In this document: piece by piece, positions 39,995-50,144 of the stretch
How the letters are laid out: every line of letters starts with the position of its first letter
Position numbering within the stretch: the first letter of the stretch is position 1
Origin: Silicimonas sp.
GTDB lineage: Bacteria; Pseudomonadota; Alphaproteobacteria; Rhodobacterales; Rhodobacteraceae
Assembly (NCBI GenBank): GCA_022340315.1
Contig: JAJDOD010000169.1
Location: forward strand, 1 to 60,446
DNA: 60,446 nucleotides
Direction of reading: 5' to 3'
The notes under the pieces: generated by a model
What the model was told of the DNA's origin: nothing
What the model saw: only the letters and a program-made list of their open reading frames with translations
Databases searched by the model: none
Translations under genes and position numbers: made by a program

Positions 39995-41032
39995 ATGGCT
40001 GACTTTCTGACGACACCGCTGGGCATCGTTGTCCTGGTCGCGGCGCAGACCCTTTTGGTGGTCGCGTTCGTGATGATCTCGCTTCTGTTCCTTGTTTACG
40101 GCGACCGGAAAATCTGGGCTGCTGTCCAGATGCGGCGCGGCCCCAACGTGGTCGGACCCTGGGGGTTGCTTCAGACCGTGGCCGACGCGCTGAAGTACAT
40201 TGTCAAGGAGAACGTCATTCCCGCCGGTGCGGACCGGGCAGTGTTTATCCTTGCGCCGCTGATCTCGTTCGTACTGGCAATGATCGCCTGGGCGGTGATC
40301 CCGTTCAACGACACTTGGGTGCTGGCGAATATCAATGTCGCGATCCTGTTCGTTTTCGCCGTCTCCTCGCTTGAGGTGTACGGCGTCATCATGGGCGGTT
40401 GGGCGTCGAACTCGAAATATCCTTTCCTCGGTTCGCTCCGTTCGGCGGCCCAGATGATTTCCTACGAGGTGTCGATCGGGCTCATCATTATCGGTGTGAT
40501 CATCTCGACAGGTTCGCTGAACTTCGGAGAGATTGTCCAGGCGCAGAACGGCGGCTATGGCCTGTTCTCGTGGTACTGGCTGCCGCATTTCCCAATGGTG
40601 TTCCTGTTCTTCATCTCGACCCTGGCCGAGACCAACCGGCCGCCATTCGACCTGCCGGAGGCGGAATCGGAACTGGTGGCGGGATACCAGGTGGAATACT
40701 CCTCGACGCCGTTCCTGCTGTTCATGGCCGGCGAGTACATCGCGATCTTCCTGATGTGCGCGCTGATCAGCCTCCTGTTCTTCGGCGGCTGGCTGTCGCC
40801 CATTCCGTTCATCCCGGACAGCCCCTTGTGGATGGTCGCGAAGATGGCGTTCTTCTTCTTCCTCTTCGCGATGGTGAAGGCGATCGTGCCGCGCTACCGC
40901 TATGACCAGCTGATGCGGATCGGGTGGAAGGTGTTCCTGCCGCTGTCGCTGTTCTGGGTGGTCTGGGTGGCCTTCGCGGCGAAATTCGAATTCTTCGGCG
41001 GCGCCTATGCGCGCTGGGCGATGGGAGGCTGA
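39995..41032 (+). CDS. nuoH: NADH-quinone oxidoreductase subunit H
   Basis: A 345-residue membrane subunit joining the peripheral and membrane arms. [16 protein letters not shown] is the ND1 signature, and [19 protein letters not shown] the conserved quinone-channel loop with acidic residues. About eight hydrophobic helices. nuoI follows with a gap of 4 bp. The 106 bp before it hold no gene. Confidence 0.97.
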   Translation: MADFLTTPLGIVVLVAAQTLLVVAFVMISLLFLVYGDRKIWAAVQMRRGPNVVGPWGLLQTVADALKYIVKENVIPAGADRAVFILAPLISFVLAMIAWAVIPFNDTWVLANINVAILFVFAVSSLEVYGVIMGGWASNSKYPFLGSLRSAAQMISYEVSIGLIIIGVIISTGSLNFGEIVQAQNGGYGLFSWYWLPHFPMVFLFFISTLAETNRPPFDLPEAESELVAGYQVEYSSTPFLLFMAGEYIAIFLMCALISLLFFGGWLSPIPFIPDSPLWMVAKMAFFFFLFAMVKAIVPRYRYDQLMRIGWKVFLPLSLFWVVWVAFAAKFEFFGGAYARWAMGG

Positions 41033-41036
41033 TTGC

Positions 41037-41531
41037 ATGACGCAGATCGACTGGAACCGCGCCGGGAAATATTTCCTGTTGATGGATATGCTGAAAGGCT
41101 TTCAGCTTGGGTTGCGCTACTTCTTCGCGCCCAAGGCGACGGTGAACTATCCGCACGAGAAGGGCCCGCTTTCCCCGCGCTTTCGGGGCGAGCATGCGCT
41201 CAGGCGCTACCCCAACGGCGAGGAGCGCTGCATTGCCTGCAAGCTTTGCGAAGCGATCTGTCCGGCGCAGGCCATCACCATCGACGCAGAACCGCGCGAG
41301 GACGGCAGCCGCCGGACCACGCGCTATGACATCGACATGACCAAGTGCATCTATTGCGGCTTCTGCCAGGAGGCGTGCCCGGTCGATGCCATCGTGGAGG
41401 GCCCGAATTTCGAGTTCTCGACCGAGACGCGGGAGGAGCTCTTCTACGACAAGGAGAAGCTTCTGGCGAACGGCGACCGCTGGGAGGCCGAGATAGCGCG
41501 GAACCTTGAGATGGATGCGCCTTACCGATGA
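41037..41531 (+). CDS. nuoI: NADH-quinone oxidoreductase subunit I
   Basis: A 164-residue ferredoxin-like subunit with two 4Fe-4S clusters: [11 protein letters not shown] (Cys 65, 68, 71, 75) and [11 protein letters not shown] (Cys 104, 107, 110, 114). ATG 41037 gives the standard MTQIDW start and follows GGGAGG; a longer in-frame extension lies inside nuoH. Clusters N6a and N6b relay electrons to N2 in NuoB. Confidence 0.97.
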   Translation: MTQIDWNRAGKYFLLMDMLKGFQLGLRYFFAPKATVNYPHEKGPLSPRFRGEHALRRYPNGEERCIACKLCEAICPAQAITIDAEPREDGSRRTTRYDIDMTKCIYCGFCQEACPVDAIVEGPNFEFSTETREELFYDKEKLLANGDRWEAEIARNLEMDAPYR

Positions 41532-41571
41532 TCCTGCCGGACGGGCATAACACTCGCTCGGGAGGTCTCTG

Positions 41572-41994
41572 ATGGGGGCCTGGGGAGCGGGAGCCTTCGA
41601 GGACGACACGGCGCTCGACTGGATGGACGAGGCCTATTCGGAGCGCGGTGCCGATGCCGTGCGTGCGGCGTTGAAGGCGGCCGCCGAAACGCCGGCGGAC
41701 CAATATCTCGATTACGACACCGGAGCCGCGGCCCGGGCGGCAGCCGAGATCGTCGCGATCGCGCATGCGCGTGCGCCGGGGGGGCTCGATGACAACGATG
41801 AGGCGGCGGCGAAGGAACATGCCGAAGCCGTGCGCGCCGACCGAAGCCTCTCCTCGCTGGCTCTTGCCGCAATGGAACGGCTTCTCGGCAAGCAGTCCGA
41901 GCTTTGCGAGCTTTGGACAGAGGATCCGACCAACACCGAATGGCTGGACGCGATCACCGATCTGAGGCGCAGGCTGAAGCGGGGGGTGGAATGA
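41572..41994 (+). CDS. DUF4259 domain protein
   Basis: A 140-residue protein beginning MGAWGAGAFEDDTALDWMDE, the DUF4259 signature. The rest is helical and acidic, ending with a typical DPTNTEWLDAITDLRRRL segment. Function unknown; the domain is scattered across bacteria. It is inserted between nuoI and nuoJ, and its end overlaps the CMD gene by ATGA. Confidence 0.85.
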   Translation: MGAWGAGAFEDDTALDWMDEAYSERGADAVRAALKAAAETPADQYLDYDTGAAARAAAEIVAIAHARAPGGLDDNDEAAAKEHAEAVRADRSLSSLALAAMERLLGKQSELCELWTEDPTNTEWLDAITDLRRRLKRGVE

Positions 41995-42416
41995 CGGATC
42001 CCAAGAACCCTTTCGCCGCGATGATGGCGGCTGGGCAGGACTGGGCGCGCGCGATCAATCCAGCGCTCCAGAACTTCACGCCGCAGGGGTTCGAGGCGAT
42101 GTGGCCGACGATGCCGCGCGACCTGATGGAAACGATGATGGGCAAGACCTTCAACCCCGAGGGTCTCGACAGCAAGACCCGGCTTCTGCTGACACTCGGT
42201 GCGCTGACGATCCTGGGCGCACAGGCCGAGGCGCAGATCAGGTTGACGGTACGACATGCGCTTGAAGCGGGGGCCACGAAGCAGGAAATCGCGGAGACCA
42301 TTGCAATGATGGGCGTATTCGGCGGCGTCCCTGCGATGTCGAAGGCGATGGAGCTTGCAAGCTCCGTCATGGAAGAATCCGAGGGCGGCAACGCCACTGA
42401 GGAGGACAAGGAATGA
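41991..42416 (+). CDS. Carboxymuconolactone-decarboxylase-like (AhpD-fold) protein
   Basis: A 141-residue protein. [41 protein letters not shown] is the helical core of the CMD/AhpD family, but no CxxC redox motif is visible, so it is unlikely to be a peroxidase. [16 protein letters not shown] follows. ATG 41991 overlaps the DUF4259 gene; its stop overlaps nuoJ (ATGA). Confidence 0.83.
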   Translation: MTDPKNPFAAMMAAGQDWARAINPALQNFTPQGFEAMWPTMPRDLMETMMGKTFNPEGLDSKTRLLLTLGALTILGAQAEAQIRLTVRHALEAGATKQEIAETIAMMGVFGGVPAMSKAMELASSVMEESEGGNATEEDKE

Positions 42417-43027
42417 CACCGGTCGTGCTGACCTTTTACCTTTTCGCCATTGCCTGCATCGCAGGCGGGCTGTTCACGGTGATCTCGCGGAACCCGGTCC
42501 ACTCGGTCTTGTGGCTGATCCTCGCGTTTCTCTCTGCCGCAGGGCTGTTCGTGCTGCTGGGGGCCGAGTTCGTGGCGATGCTGCTAGTCATCGTCTACGT
42601 GGGCGCGGTCGCGGTGCTGTTCCTTTTCGTGGTGATGATGCTGGACGTCGATTTCGCGGAACTGAAGGCCGAGATGGCGAAATACATGCCGCTGGCCTTG
42701 CTGATTGGTGTGGTGATCCTGATGCAGCTTGCAATGGCCTTCGGGGTCTGGGAAACGGCCGAGGGCGTCGTGATGGCGGACCGTCCCGACGCGATTGCAG
42801 GCGGTGGAGATCACAACACCGACGCGCTGGGGCGCATCCTATACGACAAGTATTTCCTTCTGTTCCAGCTGGCGGGCCTGATCCTGCTGGTGGCGATGGT
42901 CGGCGCCATCGTGCTGACGCTGCGCCACCGGACATACGTCAAGCGGCAGGACGTGTTGGCGCAGATGTACCGCGATCCGGCGAAGACGCTGGTGATGAAG
43001 GACGTGAAGCCGGGGCAGGGACTATGA
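42413..43027 (+). CDS. nuoJ: NADH-quinone oxidoreductase subunit J
   Basis: A 204-residue membrane subunit (ND6 type) with five hydrophobic helices. [44 protein letters not shown]-like core is the ND6 signature. It overlaps the CMD gene and nuoK by 4 bp each, giving strict translational coupling. Confidence 0.96.
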   Translation: MTPVVLTFYLFAIACIAGGLFTVISRNPVHSVLWLILAFLSAAGLFVLLGAEFVAMLLVIVYVGAVAVLFLFVVMMLDVDFAELKAEMAKYMPLALLIGVVILMQLAMAFGVWETAEGVVMADRPDAIAGGGDHNTDALGRILYDKYFLLFQLAGLILLVAMVGAIVLTLRHRTYVKRQDVLAQMYRDPAKTLVMKDVKPGQGL

Positions 43028-43329
43028 TCGGACTGGAGCACTACCTCATCGTGGCGGCGACACTGTTCGTGATCGGGATTTTCGGGATCTTCCTGAACCG
43101 AAAGAACGTGATCATCCTGCTAATGTCGATCGAACTGATGCTGCTGGCGGTGAATATCAATCTCGTGGCCTTCTCGGCCTATCTTGGCGATCTGACGGGC
43201 CAAGTCTTCACGCTGTTCGTGCTGACCGTCGCGGCGGCCGAGGCGGCGATCGGGCTTGCGATCCTCGTCTGTTTCTTCCGCAACCGGGGCACCATCGACG
43301 TCGAAGACGTCAATGTGATGAAGGGGTGA
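43024..43329 (+). CDS. nuoK: NADH-quinone oxidoreductase subunit K
   Basis: A 101-residue, three-helix ND4L-type subunit with the two conserved membrane glutamates in the [15 protein letters not shown] and [11 protein letters not shown] regions. It overlaps nuoJ by ATGA. Normal length. nuoL follows after 42 bp. Confidence 0.97.
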   Translation: MIGLEHYLIVAATLFVIGIFGIFLNRKNVIILLMSIELMLLAVNINLVAFSAYLGDLTGQVFTLFVLTVAAAEAAIGLAILVCFFRNRGTIDVEDVNVMKG

Positions 43330-43371
43330 GGATTTGCGTATTTTTGAAGAGATGAAGAAGGCGCGCGTCTG

Positions 43372-45567
43372 ATGGAAACGATCATCCTTTTCGCCCCCCT
43401 CATCGGCGCTCTGATCTGTGGGTTCGGCTGGCGCTGGATTGGCGAGGTCGCCGCGCAATGGACCGCGACGGGCCTCTTGTTTCTCGCCGGTCTTCTGAGC
43501 TGGGTCATTTTCCTGAGCTTCGATCCCTTCGCGCATGAGAACGGCAGCTACACCGTGCAGGTGCTGCGCTGGATCGAGAGCGGGTCCCTGGCGACCGATT
43601 GGGCGATCCGGATGGACCGGCTGACGGCGACGATGCTTATCGTGATCACCACGGTCTCGGCGCTCGTCCATCTCTACAGCTTCGGCTATATGGCGCATGA
43701 CGACAATTTCAACGAGGAGACCGAGAGCTATCGCCCCCGGTTCTTCGCCTATCTGTCGTTCTTCACCTTCGCGATGCTGATGCTGGTGACGGCGGACAAC
43801 CTGGTGCAGATGTTCTTCGGCTGGGAGGGCGTGGGGCTCGCTTCCTACCTGCTGATCGGGTTCTATTTCCGCAAGCCGTCTGCCAATGCGGCCGCGATCA
43901 AGGCCTTTGTGGTCAACCGGGTGGGCGATTTCGGTTTTGCGCTGGGCATCTTCGCGCTGTTCTTCATGGTGGATTCGATCAACTTCAGCGACATATTTGC
44001 CGCGGCGCCTGAGCTGGCCGAGGCGGAGATCACGTTCCTCTGGACGTCATGGCCCGCGATCGAGTTGATCTGTTTCCTGCTGTTCGTCGGCGCAATGGGC
44101 AAGTCGGCGCAGTTCCTGCTGCACACCTGGTTGCCGGACGCAATGGAAGGCCCGACGCCTGTCTCGGCGCTGATCCATGCGGCAACGATGGTGACGGCAG
44201 GCGTGTTCCTGGTCTGCCGGATGTCGCCGCTGATGGAATATGCCGACTGGACGCAGAGCTTCATCGTCTGGATCGGGCTGATCACCGCGTTCTTCGCCGC
44301 GACCGTGGGCCTTGTGCAGAACGACATCAAGCGTGTGATCGCCTATTCGACCTGCTCGCAGCTTGGCTACATGTTCGTGGCGGCCGGCGTGGGCGTCTAT
44401 TCGGTGGCAATGTTCCACCTGCTGACGCACGCGTTCTTCAAGGCGATGCTGTTTCTCGGCGCGGGCTCGGTCATTCACGGAATGCATCACGAGCAGGACA
44501 TGCGTAACTATGGCGGGCTGAAGGACAAGCTGCCTTACACGTTCTGGGCGATGATGATCGGGACGCTGGCGATCACGGGGGTGGGCATTCCGCTTCTCTA
44601 CATCGGGTTCCCGGTGGGATTTGCCGGATTCGTGTCGAAGGATGCGATCATCGAGAGCGCGTATGCAGGTGGGACGAGCGCCTCGTTCGTCGCGTTCTGG
44701 GCGTTGGTCGTGGCGGCTCTGATGACCAGTTTCTATTCGTGGAGGCTGATGTTCCTGACCTTCTACGGCGAGCCGCGGGGCGATCATCACACACATGAGC
44801 ACGCGCATGAAAGCCCGATGACCATGCTTGCGCCGCTGGGTGTGCTGGCGCTTGGCGCGGTGTTCGCGGGCATGATCTGGTACAAGCCGTTCTTTGGGGA
44901 TCACGCCAAGGTCGAGAAATTCTTCGGAATTCCATCGGCGCACGCGGAAGCGAAGGCGGAGGATCATGCTGCGCTGGCCATGCTTGGCGCTGCCTTCGCG
45001 CAGGAAAGCCACGGCGAAGGGGCGGCCGCAACGTCGGAGGATCACGGCGCGACGGCCGAGGAGAGCCACGGCGATGACGCAGCGGCTTCGCATGAGGATC
45101 AGTCCGGGCCGATGCCGGGACAGGGTGCGATCTACATGGCACCGGACAATCACGTTCTCGACGGGGCCCACCACGCGCCGGTTTGGGTGAAGATATCACC
45201 CTTCATTGCAATGCTGCTGGGCTTCCTTACTGCCTACCAGTTCTACATTCGCAGGCCAGACCTGCCGGGGCGGCTGGCCGAGAGTCAGCCGATCCTCTAT
45301 CAGTTCCTGCTGAACAAGTGGTACGTGGACGAGATTTATGACTTTCTGTTCGTCAACCCTGCCAAGTGGCTTGGCGCCTTCCTTTGGAAGAAGGGCGACG
45401 GAGCCACGATCGACGGAGGGTTGAACGGGCTGGCGATGGGGGTCGTGCCGTTCTTCACCCGCCTCGCGGGGCGTGCGCAATCGGGGTACGTCTTCACTTA
45501 CGCGTTCGCGATGGTGCTGGGCATCCTGGTACTGGTCACCTGGATGACGCTGGCGGGGGGGAACTGA
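43372..45567 (+). CDS. nuoL: NuoL with extended His-rich loop
   Basis: A 731-residue proton-pumping subunit (ND5). Core motifs include [48 protein letters not shown] and [14 protein letters not shown]. NuoL in E. coli has 613 residues. The extra length is largely a loop at about 471-482 ([11 protein letters not shown]) and 523-580 (repeated SHG, DHG and SHE units in an Ala/Glu/Asp background), before the final helices. The loop is hydrophilic and histidine-rich. Pumping residues are intact. Confidence 0.96.
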   Translation: METIILFAPLIGALICGFGWRWIGEVAAQWTATGLLFLAGLLSWVIFLSFDPFAHENGSYTVQVLRWIESGSLATDWAIRMDRLTATMLIVITTVSALVHLYSFGYMAHDDNFNEETESYRPRFFAYLSFFTFAMLMLVTADNLVQMFFGWEGVGLASYLLIGFYFRKPSANAAAIKAFVVNRVGDFGFALGIFALFFMVDSINFSDIFAAAPELAEAEITFLWTSWPAIELICFLLFVGAMGKSAQFLLHTWLPDAMEGPTPVSALIHAATMVTAGVFLVCRMSPLMEYADWTQSFIVWIGLITAFFAATVGLVQNDIKRVIAYSTCSQLGYMFVAAGVGVYSVAMFHLLTHAFFKAMLFLGAGSVIHGMHHEQDMRNYGGLKDKLPYTFWAMMIGTLAITGVGIPLLYIGFPVGFAGFVSKDAIIESAYAGGTSASFVAFWALVVAALMTSFYSWRLMFLTFYGEPRGDHHTHEHAHESPMTMLAPLGVLALGAVFAGMIWYKPFFGDHAKVEKFFGIPSAHAEAKAEDHAALAMLGAAFAQESHGEGAAATSEDHGATAEESHGDDAAASHEDQSGPMPGQGAIYMAPDNHVLDGAHHAPVWVKISPFIAMLLGFLTAYQFYIRRPDLPGRLAESQPILYQFLLNKWYVDEIYDFLFVNPAKWLGAFLWKKGDGATIDGGLNGLAMGVVPFFTRLAGRAQSGYVFTYAFAMVLGILVLVTWMTLAGGN

Positions 45568-45568
45568 G

Positions 45569-47125
45569 ATGCTGCTCGACAACCTGCTGTCCATCATCAT
45601 CTTCATTCCGCTGATCGCCGCGGCGATCCTGGGCCTGTTCCTGCGCGGAAATGACGAGGCGGCTCAGACCAATGCCAAGTACGTGGCATTGGCCGCGACA
45701 ATTGCCTCGCTGCTTGCCTCGCTTTTCCTTCTGGCGGGCTTCGATCCGGACGACACAGGCTTCCAGTTCGTCGAGGAGGGAACGTGGATACTCGGGCTGA
45801 CGTACAAGCTGGGGGTCGACGGGATTTCGGTGCTGTTCATCCTGCTGACCACCTTCCTGATGCCGATCACAATCCTGGCTTGTTGGGAGGTCAAGGATCG
45901 GGTGAAGGAATACATGATCGCGTTCCTTGTCCTCGAGACCTTGATGCTGGGTGTGTTCTGCGCGCTCGACCTCGTTCTGTTTTACCTGTTCTTCGAGGGC
46001 GGGCTGATCCCGATGTTCCTGATCATCGGCATCTGGGGCGGGGCGAACCGGATCTACGCGGCGTTCAAGTTCTTCCTTTATACGTTCTTCGGTTCGGTCC
46101 TGATGCTCGTCGCGATGGTGGCGATGTATGTCGATGCGGGCACCTCGGATATCGCCGCGCTTCTGAACCATAACTTCGGCTCCGATACGATGGAGGTCCT
46201 TGGCGTCCAGATCCTTGGCGGGATGCAGACGCTGCTCTGGCTGGCCTTTTTCGCGTCGTTCGCCGTCAAGATGCCTATGTGGCCGGTGCATACATGGTTG
46301 CCGGATGCGCACGTTCAGGCACCGACTGCAGGCTCGGTCGTGCTGGCGGCGATCCTGCTGAAGCTGGGCGGGTACGGGTTTTTGCGGTTCAATCTGCCGA
46401 TGTTCCCGATTGCCTCGGAGATCCTTGCCGACTTCGTCCTTTGGTTGAGCGCAATCGCAATCGTCTATACCTCGCTCGTCGCTCTGATGCAGGAGGACAT
46501 GAAGAAGCTGATCGCCTATTCGTCGGTCGCGCACATGGGGTACGTTACTGCTGGCATCTTCGCGGCAAACCAACAGGGCGTCGATGGGGCGATCTTCCAG
46601 ATGCTGAGCCACGGGTTCATCTCGGGCGCGCTGTTCCTCTGCGTTGGTGTGATCTACGACCGGATGCACACGCGCGAGATCGACGCCTATGGCGGACTGG
46701 TGAACAGAATGCCGGCCTATGCGGCGGTGTTCATGCTGTTTACGATGGCCAACGTGGGCCTGCCGGGCACGTCGGGTTTCGTGGGCGAGTTCCTGACGTT
46801 GATGGGTATCTTCCAGGCCAATACCTGGGTGGCCGCCGTTGCGGCGACGGGTGTCATCCTCAGCGCGGCCTATGCGCTCTGGCTCTATCGCCGGGTCGTC
46901 ATGGGCGACCTGATCAAGGAGAGCCTGAAGTCGATCACTGACATGACCACCCGCGAGAAGAGCATCTTTGCACCGCTGATCGTGATGACGATCCTTCTGG
47001 GTGTCTATCCAAGCCTTGTAACCGACGTGATCGGGCCTTCGGTCGCCGATTTGCTGTCGGGGTACCAGACCGCGGTTAGTGATTTCCACGCGACCAGCCA
47101 GGTCGCAGATGCGGGAGGGCACTGA
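45569..47125 (+). CDS. nuoM: NADH-quinone oxidoreductase subunit M
   Basis: A 518-residue antiporter-like subunit (ND4). [17 protein letters not shown] contains the conserved membrane Glu, and [35 protein letters not shown] is the family signature. It starts 1 bp after the nuoL stop and overlaps nuoN by one base. Confidence 0.97.
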   Translation: MLLDNLLSIIIFIPLIAAAILGLFLRGNDEAAQTNAKYVALAATIASLLASLFLLAGFDPDDTGFQFVEEGTWILGLTYKLGVDGISVLFILLTTFLMPITILACWEVKDRVKEYMIAFLVLETLMLGVFCALDLVLFYLFFEGGLIPMFLIIGIWGGANRIYAAFKFFLYTFFGSVLMLVAMVAMYVDAGTSDIAALLNHNFGSDTMEVLGVQILGGMQTLLWLAFFASFAVKMPMWPVHTWLPDAHVQAPTAGSVVLAAILLKLGGYGFLRFNLPMFPIASEILADFVLWLSAIAIVYTSLVALMQEDMKKLIAYSSVAHMGYVTAGIFAANQQGVDGAIFQMLSHGFISGALFLCVGVIYDRMHTREIDAYGGLVNRMPAYAAVFMLFTMANVGLPGTSGFVGEFLTLMGIFQANTWVAAVAATGVILSAAYALWLYRRVVMGDLIKESLKSITDMTTREKSIFAPLIVMTILLGVYPSLVTDVIGPSVADLLSGYQTAVSDFHATSQVADAGGH

Positions 47126-48558
47126 TGTCCGCTGATCTTTCCATCATCCTGCCGGAGATTTTCCTCTCGGTCTTCGCCATGATCGGCCTGCTGGTCGGAG
47201 CTTATGGCGGCAAGGACAAGCTGGCGCCGCTTTTCGTCTGGGTCACCTCGGCTTTGCTGGTTGCCGTGGCCGCGTGGATCGGCCTGCAGGGCGCGGGGAT
47301 GGCGCGGGCCTTTGGCGGTATGTTTGTGGACGATGCGTTCGCGCGTTTTGCCAAGGTGACGATCCTGCTTGCCGCCGCTGCCATTCTGCTGATGAGCGAG
47401 CAATACATGGCGCGGCGCGACCTTTTGCGCTTCGAGTATCCGCTGCTGATCGTGCTGGCCTCGGTCGGCATGATGATGATGGTCTCGGCGGGCGACCTCA
47501 TCGCGCTTTACATGGGGCTCGAGTTGCAGTCGCTGTCGCTGTACGTCGTCGCGGCCTTGCGGCGGGACAGCGTGAAGTCGACCGAGGCCGGGCTGAAATA
47601 TTTCGTGCTTGGCGCCCTTTCGTCGGGATTGCTTCTCTATGGTGCGTCGCTGACATACGGCTTCACGGGTACCACGCTCTTCTCGGGCATCATCGAGGCC
47701 GCCCAGGGCGAGACCTCGGTGGGTCTGCTGTTCGGCCTGGCCTTCATCGCCGCCGGGCTTGCCTTCAAGGTCAGCGCGGCACCGTTCCATATGTGGACGC
47801 CCGATGTCTACGAGGGCTCGCCCACGCCGGTGACTGCGTTCTTCGCAACGGCTCCCAAGGTTGCCGCGATGGGCCTTTTTGCCCGCGTCGTGCATGATGC
47901 ATTCGGAGGCATCGTCGGCGATTGGCAGCAGATCCTCGCAGCGCTTTCGGTGGCGTCGATGTTCCTTGGCGCGGTCGCCGCGATCGGGCAGCGCAATATC
48001 AAGCGGCTGATGGCGTATTCTTCGATCGCGCATATGGGTTACGCGCTGATGGGGCTGGCCTCGGGAACAGCGCAGGGCGTCGAGTCGATGCTGATCTACA
48101 TGGCAATCTACGTCACGATGAACGTCGGAACCTTCGCCTTCATCCTGTCGATGGAGAAAGACGGGCAGCCAGTGGTCGAAATCGATTCATTGTCGCTGTA
48201 CTCGAAGCGCGAACCGGTGAAGGCGTTGGCGATGCTGGTGCTTCTCTTCTCGCTCGCCGGTGTGCCGCCGCTGGTCGGTTTCTTCGCCAAGTATTCGGTG
48301 CTCCTGGCCGCGGTCGAGGCCGGGCTGGTCTGGCTTGCGGTGCTTGGCGTTATCGCATCCGTCATTGGTGCGTTCTACTACCTGCGTATCGTCTACCTGA
48401 TGTATTTCGGTGCCGAGGAGAGCGAGTTGGACGCCGGAGGCTCGGGAGTTCTCTGGGGCTTCCTGGTTGTCAGCGCTGCCGCGATGGTGCTGGGCGTGAT
48501 CAACCTGTTCGGTGTCGAGGGCGCTGCGGCGGCTGCGGCGGCGACGCTGGTGAACTGA
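47125..48558 (+). CDS. nuoN: NADH-quinone oxidoreductase subunit N
   Basis: A 477-residue antiporter-like subunit (ND2). [50 protein letters not shown] and [13 protein letters not shown] are diagnostic. It is the last complex I gene; birA starts 51 bp later. Confidence 0.97.
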   Translation: MSADLSIILPEIFLSVFAMIGLLVGAYGGKDKLAPLFVWVTSALLVAVAAWIGLQGAGMARAFGGMFVDDAFARFAKVTILLAAAAILLMSEQYMARRDLLRFEYPLLIVLASVGMMMMVSAGDLIALYMGLELQSLSLYVVAALRRDSVKSTEAGLKYFVLGALSSGLLLYGASLTYGFTGTTLFSGIIEAAQGETSVGLLFGLAFIAAGLAFKVSAAPFHMWTPDVYEGSPTPVTAFFATAPKVAAMGLFARVVHDAFGGIVGDWQQILAALSVASMFLGAVAAIGQRNIKRLMAYSSIAHMGYALMGLASGTAQGVESMLIYMAIYVTMNVGTFAFILSMEKDGQPVVEIDSLSLYSKREPVKALAMLVLLFSLAGVPPLVGFFAKYSVLLAAVEAGLVWLAVLGVIASVIGAFYYLRIVYLMYFGAEESELDAGGSGVLWGFLVVSAAAMVLGVINLFGVEGAAAAAAATLVN

Positions 48559-48609
48559 CCGAATGGCGGGGCTTGTTAGGATGAATCTGTCCTTTGGTTC
48601 CCGCGCCTC

Positions 48610-49359
48610 ATGACCGATCCGCTGCCCTGGCCATCTCGGACGGATCGTCTGATCTATGACGAACTGGATTCGACGATGGCCGAGGCGGCGCGCATCGCTC
48701 CCGACCTGTCACGACCGACCTGGATCATGGCGCGGAGGCAGACCGAGGGGCGTGGGCGACGCGGTCGCAGGTGGCTCGCACCCGAAGGGCATTTTGCAGC
48801 AACATATGTATATCGGCCGAGGGCGACGGCGCCCGAGGCCGCGTTGCGGTCGTTCTTTGCCGCGAATGCGGTGTTCGAGGCTCTGGCGCTGAAGGTTGAT
48901 CGCGACCGGTTGGCGCTGAAGTGGCCGAACGACGTTCTGCTCGATGGCGGGAAGGTTGCCGGAATCCTGCTTGAGAGCGTTGGAACCCCCGCCGGCCTGG
49001 ATTGGCTGGCGATCGGGATAGGCGTCAATCTCGTCAAGGCGCCATCGCCTATCCGCGACGCGGCTTTTCCGCCGGTCGGTCTGGAGGAGCAGGGCGGCGA
49101 CCCGGTCGCGCCGGAGGAGTTCCTTTCCTATCTCGCGTCGAATATCGAGACCGAGGAGCGGCTTTTCGACGAGATGGGTTTTGCCCCGATCCGCGAAAAC
49201 TGGCTTCGCCGCGCGGCCCGGCTGGGAGAGGTCATTACGGCGCGCACGGCCCGCGAGGAATTCACCGGCCGATTCGAGACGGTCGACGAGGCCGGGCAGC
49301 TTGTGCTTGAGACGCCGAAAGGGCAGGTTCGGATACCAGCGGCTGACGTCTATTTCTGA
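48610..49359 (+). CDS. birA: Biotin-[acetyl-CoA carboxylase] ligase
   Basis: A 249-residue biotin protein ligase, without the N-terminal DNA-binding domain of E. coli BirA, so a pure enzyme. RQTEGRGRRGRRWLAPEG is the biotin/AMP-binding motif and KWPNDVLLDGGKVAGILLE the catalytic segment. It activates biotin with ATP and attaches it to carrier proteins. Position after nuoN and before coaX is standard in Rhodobacterales. Confidence 0.94.
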   Translation: MTDPLPWPSRTDRLIYDELDSTMAEAARIAPDLSRPTWIMARRQTEGRGRRGRRWLAPEGHFAATYVYRPRATAPEAALRSFFAANAVFEALALKVDRDRLALKWPNDVLLDGGKVAGILLESVGTPAGLDWLAIGIGVNLVKAPSPIRDAAFPPVGLEEQGGDPVAPEEFLSYLASNIETEERLFDEMGFAPIRENWLRRAARLGEVITARTAREEFTGRFETVDEAGQLVLETPKGQVRIPAADVYF

Positions 49360-49367
49360 AGGACCAC

Positions 49368-50144
49368 ATGCTTCTTTGCATTGACACGGGTAATACCAAC
49401 ACCGTTTTCGCCGTCTGGGACGGATCGTCGTTCATCGGCACCTGGCGGGCATCGACCGAACATCAGAGGACAGCGGATCAGTATTTCGTCTGGCTGACCA
49501 CCCTGATGCAGGCGACGGGGTTGAAGGATGTCTCGATCGACGATGTCGTGATCTCGTCGACCGTACCGCGCGTTGTGTTCAATCTGCGCGTCCTCTGCGA
49601 CCGGTATTTCAACTGCCGCCCGCTGGTTGTCGGCAAGCCGGAGTGTCGGCTTCCCGTGCCCTATCGGGTGGACGAGGGAGTTAAGCCGGGACCGGACCGT
49701 TTGGCGAACGCGGCTGCGGCTTTCGACCGCTACGGTGGCAATTCGGTGGTCGTGGATTTCGGGACGGCCACGAACTTCGATGTCGTGGCGGAGGACGGTG
49801 CGTATGTCGGCGGCGTGATCTCGCCGGGTGTGAACCTCTCGCTCGAGGCCCTGGCGGCAGGTGCCGCCGCGCTGCCTCATGTCGACATCTCACAGCCCGA
49901 CAAGGTGATCGGCACCAATACAGTCGGCGCGATCCAGTCGGGCGTTTTCTGGGGGTACAGCGGACTGATCGAAGGCCTGGTGGCGCGCATCCAGAAAGAA
50001 TACGGACAAAAGCTGACGGTTATCGCAACCGGTGGCCTGGCGCCACTCTTCGCGCAGGGCGATATCGAGTTCGATCACATCGACGATGACCTCACCATTC
50101 ACGGGTTAACGGTGATCCACGATTTCAACAAGGAAAACAAATGA
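49368..50144 (+). CDS. coaX: Type III pantothenate kinase
   Basis: A 258-residue enzyme phosphorylating pantothenate in CoA synthesis. MLLCIDTGNTNTVFAVWDG is the ASKHA phosphate-binding loop, GPDRLANAAAAF and VVDFGTATNFDVV are further signatures. GAAGGA precedes the ATG, 8 bp after birA. The end overlaps rnj by ATGA. Confidence 0.96.
   Translation: MLLCIDTGNTNTVFAVWDGSSFIGTWRASTEHQRTADQYFVWLTTLMQATGLKDVSIDDVVISSTVPRVVFNLRVLCDRYFNCRPLVVGKPECRLPVPYRVDEGVKPGPDRLANAAAAFDRYGGNSVVVDFGTATNFDVVAEDGAYVGGVISPGVNLSLEALAAGAAALPHVDISQPDKVIGTNTVGAIQSGVFWGYSGLIEGLVARIQKEYGQKLTVIATGGLAPLFAQGDIEFDHIDDDLTIHGLTVIHDFNKENK

Noticed and set aside
45536-47122. 528-codon minus-strand frame opposite nuoM
   Set aside because: Antisense shadow of a membrane protein gene; His/Arg/Gln/Asp-rich and without domain.
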